From contig NZ_QTZO01000001.1 in assembly GCF_004025585.1 (NCBI RefSeq), positions 1-64,000 on the forward strand: a DNA stretch of 64,000 bases, in the 5' to 3' direction. Positions within the stretch are counted from its first letter, which is position 1. Every line of letters begins with the position of its first letter. The notes under the pieces are model-generated. The model worked only from the letters and a program-made list of their open reading frames with translations. It had not been told where the DNA came from and ran no database searches. The position numbers and the translations under genes were made by a program. Source of the stretch: Pseudodesulfovibrio sp. S3. Its GTDB lineage: Bacteria > Desulfobacterota > Desulfovibrionia > Desulfovibrionales > Desulfovibrionaceae. Positions 58,228-64,000 of the stretch are shown here, piece by piece.

Positions 58228-59967
58228 CTATTTCATGTCGTAGGTCGTGGGACCGTTGCGGTATTGTGTTTCGTCAAGCCAGGTGGCCGGGTAGCCGATG
58301 GCAATGGCATCCTTGTCCGGCAGGTTGATGTACCCGTCCGAGTATTTGGCCAGGAGGGTGAAGGTCAGTTCGCGCCAGGTACCCATGATCATCTCGGCGG
58401 TTTTGTAGCTGAACTCGTCGATAAGCTTCTGCTGTTCGGCCTCGGATTTGCCTTCCATGACCTTGTCCATCATCAGGAATCCGTTCAGGGCCTTGGCCTC
58501 AAGCCTCTGCTGGGCGGGCCTGATGTCCACCGAGGTCATGCGCTGGAAGTTGAGGCGGGACCAGTTGGCCAGCAGGTTGAAATTCCACCAGGCCGAAGCG
58601 GGATCGAATTTCTGGGGACTGCCGGTCTGGTAGGCTTCGGGCAGTTGGCTCATCTTGGAGAAGAAGGGCGTGAAGACCGTTGTGTAGGACACGTCCGGAC
58701 CGAACCAGACCGCGCCCTTGGTCATTTCCGGTGCATTGGGCCTGGTCTGGCAGACAAAGGTGTACCCTTGGTAGAAGACCGAGATGGCCCGTTCCCATGC
58801 TCCGAAGAATTTTTTTTCCGTATCCACATTGTTCTGGTTGCCGTCATAGGGGCCGACAAAGCGGTGGGGGTCGCCGTAGGGACCGGCTGCCACGCCCTTG
58901 GTCAGGTCGAACTGCGTGCCTTCATAGTGGTCGCGATAGAGCGAAAAGACCCCTTGCACGGTCAGCTTGTTCTTGGGCGGAATGGAGAACGGGTAGTCGC
59001 GGGCATAGGTGTCCTTGACCCACGGGGACAGGCCGAGGTCGGGATTGACCCGGCTCATGGCCCGCCAGACGCGGCGCAGGGAATAGTATGGGTGGTTGTA
59101 TTCGCCGGGACTGACGGCACGGAGCCAGTCCACGGTTCCCTGTTTCTTTTCGTCCCACCAGCCGAGCTTCTTCAGTCCGGGGATGAGGTTCTTGGAGTAC
59201 TGGAAGTTGTCGGGGTCGTCCTTGACGATGTCGCGGATGCGGAAGGTGTTGGCCGCCACGAAGTATTCGCCGTCCGGCACGCGCTGGGCAACCCAGGCCG
59301 AATGGTATTTGGCGTCTGGCAGAGCACACATTTCGAACACCCATGCCTCGTTCTCGTCACCCACCAGCAGGGTCTCGCCGGTTGAGAAATAGCCGTATTT
59401 GTCCACGATTGCTCCCATGAGCTTGACCGCTTCACGGGCGGTGACACAGTTCTCCAGGGCGATGCGGGAGAGTTCGGAGCTGTAGATGATCCGTTGCGGC
59501 TGGCCGTTTTTCGCCTCTGAATTGGGATCGGGTTCGTAGTTGGCTCCGTTGGTGCACTCGCCCATCATCAGGTTCTTTTCGTTCATGATGCCATAGTTGC
59601 CGTCGAAATAGGCAAACGAGGTTTCCTGCCTTCGGCCCAGAAGTTTCCAGATCTCTTCATAAGAGATTTCAGCGAGGTACGGTGTCGGCGGATATCCGGG
59701 CGTGTTGTAGGCCGGACCGCGGTCATCGGTGACGATGCGGGGGTAGCGCATGAGGTCGGAATAGACTTTACGCTTCCCTTCCTGTTTTTTGGCAGGCACG
59801 TAAATGATGCGTTGATCTCCGAGTTCGTCGTCATCGGAGTGGGTGACCATCATCGAGCCGTCGGCGCTGGCGCCGGGCGTGACGATCATGGTGGTGCAGG
59901 CCAGGGCCGGAACAGCCAGGACCGCAGTCAGGCAGGCAGTCATGGCCAGTGTGAAAAATCGTTTCAT
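58228..59967 (-). CDS. Secreted C69-family dipeptidase
   Basis: A 579-residue N-terminal-nucleophile hydrolase. The signal peptide ends VPALA and the mature protein begins CTTMIVTPGASADGSMMVTHSDDDE, so cleavage would expose the catalytic cysteine directly. Family hallmarks follow, including GIMNEKNLMMGECTNGA and ETLLVGDENEAWVFE. It would cleave dipeptides in the periplasm. Longer than some C69 members. The nearby ribosome site is AAGGAGCC. No peptide transporter is adjacent. Confidence 0.9.
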   Translation of the reverse strand: MKRFFTLAMTACLTAVLAVPALACTTMIVTPGASADGSMMVTHSDDDELGDQRIIYVPAKKQEGKRKVYSDLMRYPRIVTDDRGPAYNTPGYPPTPYLAEISYEEIWKLLGRRQETSFAYFDGNYGIMNEKNLMMGECTNGANYEPDPNSEAKNGQPQRIIYSSELSRIALENCVTAREAVKLMGAIVDKYGYFSTGETLLVGDENEAWVFEMCALPDAKYHSAWVAQRVPDGEYFVAANTFRIRDIVKDDPDNFQYSKNLIPGLKKLGWWDEKKQGTVDWLRAVSPGEYNHPYYSLRRVWRAMSRVNPDLGLSPWVKDTYARDYPFSIPPKNKLTVQGVFSLYRDHYEGTQFDLTKGVAAGPYGDPHRFVGPYDGNQNNVDTEKKFFGAWERAISVFYQGYTFVCQTRPNAPEMTKGAVWFGPDVSYTTVFTPFFSKMSQLPEAYQTGSPQKFDPASAWWNFNLLANWSRLNFQRMTSVDIRPAQQRLEAKALNGFLMMDKVMEGKSEAEQQKLIDEFSYKTAEMIMGTWRELTFTLLAKYSDGYINLPDKDAIAIGYPATWLDETQYRNGPTTYDMK

Positions 59968-60104
59968 TATAGGCTCCTTACGGTATGGGAAATCGGTTGT
60001 TGGGATAGCCTTAACACATTTCTTGAGCCAGTTGATTTATAATTTCTTCCCATTGCCCGATACCTTCCCTAGAATGCCCTCATGGCAGACAGGGAGTTTT
60101 TCGT

Positions 60105-61142
60105 ATGACTATAGCCGTAGCCGTTTCAGGCGGTATGGACAGCCTGCTGGCCCTGGCCCTGCTCAAGGAACAGGGCCATGACCTGTTGGCCGTGCATGGT
60201 CATTTCCTGCCGCCGGGGCCGGATTGGCAACGGGTGGCGGACGGGTTGACCAGGGCCTGTGCCGTGCTCGACGTGCCGTTTCACGCCCTGGACCTGCATG
60301 AGGCGTTCGATGCCCGGGTGATCGCTCCCTTTGCGGAGGACTACCGGGCCGGACTGACGCCCAATCCGTGTGCCATGTGCAATCCGCGCATGAAGTTCGG
60401 GGTGCTGTTCGAGGCGGCCCGTGCCTTTGGCGCGGATCGATTGGCCACCGGCCATTACGTGCGCATGGAGCAAAGGGACCAGGGGTGCATGTTGGTGCGC
60501 GGCGCTGACGCCACCAAGGATCAGAGCTATTTCCTGTCGCTGGTGCCGGTGGAATCCCTGCGGCTGGCTGAATTCCCGCTGGCTGAAATCCTGAAGAGGG
60601 ACGTCTTGTCCATTCTGGCCGACCACGGTCTGACGCCGCCCCTGCCGTCGGAAAGTCAGGAAATCTGTTTTGTGCCGGACGACGACTATCAGGCCTTTCT
60701 GACGGCCCGGTGCGCCATGCCCGGCCCTGGCCCGGCGGCGTTGGCAACCGGAGAAATCGTGGGTGAACACAACGGGTTGTGGCGGCATACCCAAGGGCAG
60801 CGGCGCGGCCTCGGCATTCCGTGGAAAGAGGCGCTCTATGTGCTGGACAAGGATGTGGCGGGCAACACCCTGATCGTGGGAACCAGGGATGAGCTGGCCG
60901 CTCAAGGCTGCGTGGCCGGGCAGGTCAACCTCATGTGTCCGGTGGAGACGTGGCCCGAGGTGGTCATGGTCCAGACCCGGTATCGCCAGCAGGCCAAGCC
61001 GGGCAGGGTCCGTTTGTCAAACGGCAAGTTGCGGTTCGATTTTCTGGAGTCTCATACCCGTCCCACCCCCGGACAGGTGGCGACGGTCTATGACGAGGCC
61101 GGAACCGTGCTCGGTGGCGGGGTTATCGAAGGGGCGCTGTAG
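60105..61142 (+). CDS. mnmA: tRNA-specific 2-thiouridylase MnmA, variant active site
   Basis: Makes 2-thiouridine at wobble position 34. The 345-residue protein has the PP-loop VSGGMDSLLALALL, GHYVRMEQRD, the central ATKDQSYFL, the second catalytic cysteine in SQEICFVP, and the beta domain GLWRHTQGQRRGLGIPW. The first catalytic motif reads NPCAMCNPRMKFG, whereas the usual form is NPDxxCNxxIKF, so the acidic residue is replaced by Cys. The protein is slightly short. GGGAG precedes the ATG. Its stop abuts that of the convergent lipoprotein gene. Confidence 0.9.
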   Translation: MTIAVAVSGGMDSLLALALLKEQGHDLLAVHGHFLPPGPDWQRVADGLTRACAVLDVPFHALDLHEAFDARVIAPFAEDYRAGLTPNPCAMCNPRMKFGVLFEAARAFGADRLATGHYVRMEQRDQGCMLVRGADATKDQSYFLSLVPVESLRLAEFPLAEILKRDVLSILADHGLTPPLPSESQEICFVPDDDYQAFLTARCAMPGPGPAALATGEIVGEHNGLWRHTQGQRRGLGIPWKEALYVLDKDVAGNTLIVGTRDELAAQGCVAGQVNLMCPVETWPEVVMVQTRYRQQAKPGRVRLSNGKLRFDFLESHTRPTPGQVATVYDEAGTVLGGGVIEGAL

Positions 61143-61721
61143 CTACCAGGTTTCCCGGCGCAGCTCCTGGCGTTCTCGGATATCCTGTTTGTAGCCGTCC
61201 ACCCGTTCCCTGTTCATGGCCTTGTGGATTTCCTCGGCCGACAATTCGGGTTTCTTTTCCAGGTGGGCGGCCATCCGCTGCACCGCGCTTGTGCCCCGGT
61301 AATAGTATTGCTCCCGGTATCCCTTGAGCAGGGCAAACCCTGCCTCCCGGTCTCCCTGATAGATGAAGGTCAGGCCGAGATAATAAGTGGCATCCGGCTG
61401 ATTGGGATATTTCTGAAGCGTATCCTCGAAGGTTTTTCGGGCGTCATCGTATTTTCCCTCAAGAAGTTGGTTGATGCCCACCTTGTTGTTGGTATACGCC
61501 TCGTTGGGGCCGTTGTTCAGGAAGTCTCCGTGTGAGTTAAGGGACAGTCCGAAGCCGCCAACGCCCATGCCCACGGAAGTGCCTCCGGTACCCATGCCCA
61601 CGCCCACGCGGGTGTTGCCGCCACCCATGCCCACTCCGACGGAGGTGCCGGTCACGCAGCCGGAGAGAACGAGCAGGACGGCAAGGAAGATCAGTGTTGA
61701 TGCGCTATTTGTTTGCTTCAT
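61143..61721 (-). CDS. Gly-rich lipoprotein with TPR-like domain
   Basis: A 192-residue lipoprotein with lipobox LSGC (Cys21). A low-complexity tract of alternating Gly, Met, Val and Thr (about 23-60) contains imperfect repeats of GVGMG. A TPR-like part follows (about 78-150: GINQLLEGKYDDARKTFEDTLQKYP, ATYYLGLTFIYQGDREAGFALL) and a charged C-terminus. Found in Desulfovibrio-type genomes as a hypothetical. The start is set by the signal peptide. The ribosome site is weak. No function can be given. Confidence 0.75.
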   Translation of the reverse strand: MKQTNSASTLIFLAVLLVLSGCVTGTSVGVGMGGGNTRVGVGMGTGGTSVGMGVGGFGLSLNSHGDFLNNGPNEAYTNNKVGINQLLEGKYDDARKTFEDTLQKYPNQPDATYYLGLTFIYQGDREAGFALLKGYREQYYYRGTSAVQRMAAHLEKKPELSAEEIHKAMNRERVDGYKQDIRERQELRRETW

Positions 61722-61779
61722 GGGTGCTGTCTCGGCTAATATAGGTGAACTTTTTTCAAATCGAGTGATACACCCTAGC

Positions 61780-63072
61780 ATGACTACCTTTTATACCGCT
61801 ACCCTGGGTTGCAAGATCAACCAGTATGAAACCCGTTCCATCGGCGAGGCTTGGGCCGGTCAGCATGTCCGCGAGGTCGGGGACGCCGGCGAGGCGGACC
61901 TCATCCTGGTCAACTCCTGCGCCGTGACCGCCAATGCCGTGGCTGATCTGCGTCAGACCGTTCGCCGTTTTCATCGGGACAACCCCAAGGCAGAGATCAT
62001 CATCACAGGGTGTGCGGCCCAGGTCATGCCGGACGAACTGGCCGCGCTTCCCGGCGTGGTTCGGGTGGTGGCCCAGGAAGACAAGGCGCAACTGCTGGAC
62101 GGTCCCGGCGGACAGGTGGGTGCCAAGGGCGGGAAGGCCGGGTTCGCTCCCTTTTCCATATCCGGTTACGATCGGGCCAGGGCCGTGGTCAAGGTCCAGG
62201 ACGGGTGCTCCCACTTTTGCACCTATTGCATCGTTCCCCTGACGCGCGGCCGGTCCGTGAGCCGTCCCGTGAACGAGGTTGTGGACGAGGTCGGGCGGCT
62301 CCTGGCCGCCGGTTTCCGTGAATTCATATTGAGCGGCATCAACCTGCGCCATTTCGGTCGAGACCTCGACGGCAAGCCAGACTTTTGGGATCTGGTGGCC
62401 CGGCTGGAAGCGGTGTTCGGGTTGGAGTGGACCGGACGGGCGCGCTTCCGCATTTCTTCGGTGGAGCCGGGGCAGCTCGATGACAAGGCGCTGGACGTGT
62501 TGTCCGGTTCCTCAATGGTCTGTCCGCAACTGCATCTTTCCCTGCAAAGCGGCGACTCGGACGTGCTCAAGGCCATGGGACGGGGGCATTATTCCCCGCA
62601 GTCCGCCGTGGACTTCATGGAACGGCTGGCCAAGGTCTGGCCGGTCATGGGGCTGGGCGCGGACCTGATTACCGGCTTTCCCGGCGAGACCGAGGCCCGG
62701 TTCGAGAACACCTTGGAACTCTGCCGCGCCCTGCCGTTGACCTACGGCCATGTTTTCCCGTATTCCGAGCGGCCCGGCACGCGCGCAGTGGACCTGCCGG
62801 ACCCGGTGGAGGTGCCGGTGCGCAAGGAGCGTGCCGCGAGGCTGCGCAAGCTCGTCAACGCGAAAAAGTCCGCTTTCCTCAAGAACCTGCTGACCTTGCC
62901 GCACCTCGATGTCCTGGTTCAGGATGCCCAGGGTCGCGGGGTCAGTCAGTTCTATGCGGCCTGCCGGATCATCACTGCAATTGGCAACGCTCCCCGTTCC
63001 CTGGTCCGGACGCGGCCGGTGTGTATCGAAAAGGGCGTGGTGTTGGTGGAGCCGTTGGAGGATGCATCATGA
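61780..63072 (+). CDS. mtaB: tRNA ms2t6A methylthiotransferase MtaB
   Basis: Radical-SAM enzyme that methylthiolates t6A at tRNA position 37. The 430-residue protein has the N-terminal cysteines of the UPF0004 domain (LGCKINQYE, NSCAVTANA, TGCAAQ), the radical SAM CX3CX2C in DGCSHFCTYCIVPLTRG, and a C-terminal TRAM-like region. The LGCKINQYET start is more MtaB-like than MiaB-like. The frame is open upstream to 61471, but ATG 61780 starts the conserved part. Weak ribosome site. Overlaps the next gene by 4 nt (ATGA). Confidence 0.9.
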   Translation: MTTFYTATLGCKINQYETRSIGEAWAGQHVREVGDAGEADLILVNSCAVTANAVADLRQTVRRFHRDNPKAEIIITGCAAQVMPDELAALPGVVRVVAQEDKAQLLDGPGGQVGAKGGKAGFAPFSISGYDRARAVVKVQDGCSHFCTYCIVPLTRGRSVSRPVNEVVDEVGRLLAAGFREFILSGINLRHFGRDLDGKPDFWDLVARLEAVFGLEWTGRARFRISSVEPGQLDDKALDVLSGSSMVCPQLHLSLQSGDSDVLKAMGRGHYSPQSAVDFMERLAKVWPVMGLGADLITGFPGETEARFENTLELCRALPLTYGHVFPYSERPGTRAVDLPDPVEVPVRKERAARLRKLVNAKKSAFLKNLLTLPHLDVLVQDAQGRGVSQFYAACRIITAIGNAPRSLVRTRPVCIEKGVVLVEPLEDAS

Positions 63073-63602
63073 GTACGCCGAAGATTCCCGATCCCGGATT
63101 GCTGATCATCTCGGTTTTGAGTGCGAAATGGGATGCGTTCTGGCCCGGGCTGCTCTCTGAGCTGGAAGGGAGGTTCGGGAAGGCCGAGCCGTCCGAGCTG
63201 TTTGCCTTTGATCAGACCGATTATTATGACAAGGAGTTGGGAACCCCCATTACCCGGCGGATCGTGGCCTTTGATACCCTCCGCCCCTTGGATGAGTTGG
63301 CGGATATCAAGCTGTTTACCAATGGGCTGGAGGCCCGGTATGCAGTGGAGGGGAAGCGGCTCTTCAACCTCGATCCCGGCTTCATCACCATGCAGAGCCT
63401 GGTTCTGGCCACGGGCAAGAATTTTTCGCACCGCATCTATTTGAAGGACGGCATCTGGGCCGACCTGACCCTGATCTGGCAGAAAAAGCAGTGGGTCGAT
63501 TTTCCCTGGACCTTCCCGGATTACGCGGGCGAGGCCATGAAAACACGGCTGACAAAGTTGCGTCAGTCGTATAGAACCAAGCAGAGCAAGCCGCAAACGT
63601 GA
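63069..63602 (+). CDS. DUF4416 family protein
   Basis: A 177-residue cytoplasmic protein with the DUF4416 pattern: LLIISVLSAKWDAFWPGLLSELEGRFG, FDQTDYYDKELGTPITRRIVAF, IKLFTNGLEARY, NLDPGFITMQSLVLATGKNFSHRIYL and a closing WTFPDYAG. The charged, strictly conserved patches suggest a catalytic or binding role, but none is known. Coupled to mtaB by a 4 nt overlap and followed by yicC, which it usually neighbours in these bacteria. Confidence 0.85.
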   Translation: MSTPKIPDPGLLIISVLSAKWDAFWPGLLSELEGRFGKAEPSELFAFDQTDYYDKELGTPITRRIVAFDTLRPLDELADIKLFTNGLEARYAVEGKRLFNLDPGFITMQSLVLATGKNFSHRIYLKDGIWADLTLIWQKKQWVDFPWTFPDYAGEAMKTRLTKLRQSYRTKQSKPQT

Positions 63603-63644
63603 CGATTTCGCACAAACGCGGCTTTCAAACATAAGGATAAGTAT

Positions 63645-64000
63645 ATGCCCGTTAGCATGACCGGCTTTGGCCGGTTCGAGACCAATGATGACGCCTGGAC
63701 CCATGTGTGGGAGATCAAGAGCGTCAACGGCCGTTTCCTCGACGTCAAGTGGAGGATGCCCGGCTACCTGCGTTCCCTGGAAAACGGTTGGGAAAAGGTC
63801 CTTCGCGCCCATGCCTCGCGCGGTCGGGTGGACGTGTCCCTGAACCTGGAAGTCCTGGATGCGCGCATTCTCGGCGTCACCTTCAATGAAACCATGGCGC
63901 AGGCCATGTTCGATCAGATGGAAAAGCTGGCAGTGAGCCGCGGCGGTACTTTCGAACCTGACTACAACCGTGTACTCTCCATGTCGGCACTGTGGCGCGA
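63645..64000 (+). CDS. yicC: YicC-family endoribonuclease, 5' part (cut by window edge)
   Basis: The first 118 residues of a YicC-type protein: MPVSMTGFGRFETNDD, then WEIKSVNGRFLDVKWRMPGYL and RGRVDVSLNLEV. The family is about 290 residues, so most of the gene lies beyond 64000. YicC proteins have been described as RNases that help RNA turnover. AAGGAT precedes the ATG. Confidence 0.88.
   Translation, partial: MPVSMTGFGRFETNDDAWTHVWEIKSVNGRFLDVKWRMPGYLRSLENGWEKVLRAHASRGRVDVSLNLEVLDARILGVTFNETMAQAMFDQMEKLAVSRGGTFEPDYNRVLSMSALWR

Overview
The window looks like chromosomal DNA of a Desulfovibrio-type sulfate-reducing bacterium (Desulfovibrionaceae, possibly Pseudodesulfovibrio). This is inferred from protein character and gene sets, not from a database search. 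The pointers are a cytochrome c maturation (Ccm) cluster with a CX3Y-type CcmE and no ccmG or ccmH, an indolepyruvate:ferredoxin oxidoreductase pair, a fused RluD-CoaE protein, a GrpE with a cysteine cluster, and G+C-rich coding sequence throughout. Most of the window is ordinary housekeeping DNA. I saw no rRNA, tRNA, CRISPR array, transposase or phage gene.

Layout. 1-887 is gene-free and carries two copies of a ~243 bp direct repeat. 0.9-8.6 kb (mostly minus strand) holds a periplasmic binding protein, a membrane-anchored MsrA-MsrB fusion, a plus-strand SLOG-like orphan, and an iorA-iorB-sigma54 activator operon preceded by a membrane TPR-like protein. 8.9-11.3 kb holds proA, a small exported protein and nadD. 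11.4-13.05 kb is a more A+T-rich, probably acquired pair: a DMT-family exporter broken by a frameshift and a divergent TetR regulator with two matching inverted repeats between them. 13-15.3 kb has a heptosyltransferase-like gene and a CNNM/CBS membrane protein.

15.3-20.6 kb is the ccmE-F-A-B-C-D-TPR cluster, including a 48-residue ccmD. 20.6-25.8 kb is a complete branched-chain amino acid ABC transporter (livKHMGF) with its own promoter and a hairpin after livK. 25.8-30.6 kb holds guaB-guaA and tatA/B-tatC. 30.6-32.6 kb is hisB-lipoprotein-hisA with overlapping genes. 32.6-37 kb holds mscS, a family 2 glycosyltransferase, and upp-uraA for uracil salvage. 37-42.7 kb holds the RluD-CoaE fusion, a rhomboid protease, a NadM-like/ApgM-like pair, a PHP-domain protein and a BON-domain protein.

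Two protein-quality-control blocks follow: cbpA-cbpM-clpB (42.8-46.8 kb) and grpE-dnaK (51.4-54.05 kb). Between them lie a binding protein with a C-terminal anchor, a Bcr/CflA-type exporter, a YheT-type hydrolase and an M29 aminopeptidase. The right end holds an LpoA-like lipoprotein, gatC-gatA, a C69 dipeptidase, mnmA, a Gly-rich TPR-like lipoprotein, mtaB, a DUF4416 gene and the 5' part of yicC, cut by the window edge.

The most distinctive points are the Ccm variant, the RluD-CoaE fusion, the frameshifted exporter with paired operators, an intergenic hairpin repeat whose two copies (32.8 and 58.1 kb) show compensatory changes, and the lipoprotein embedded in the his genes. No clearly new multi-gene system was found.
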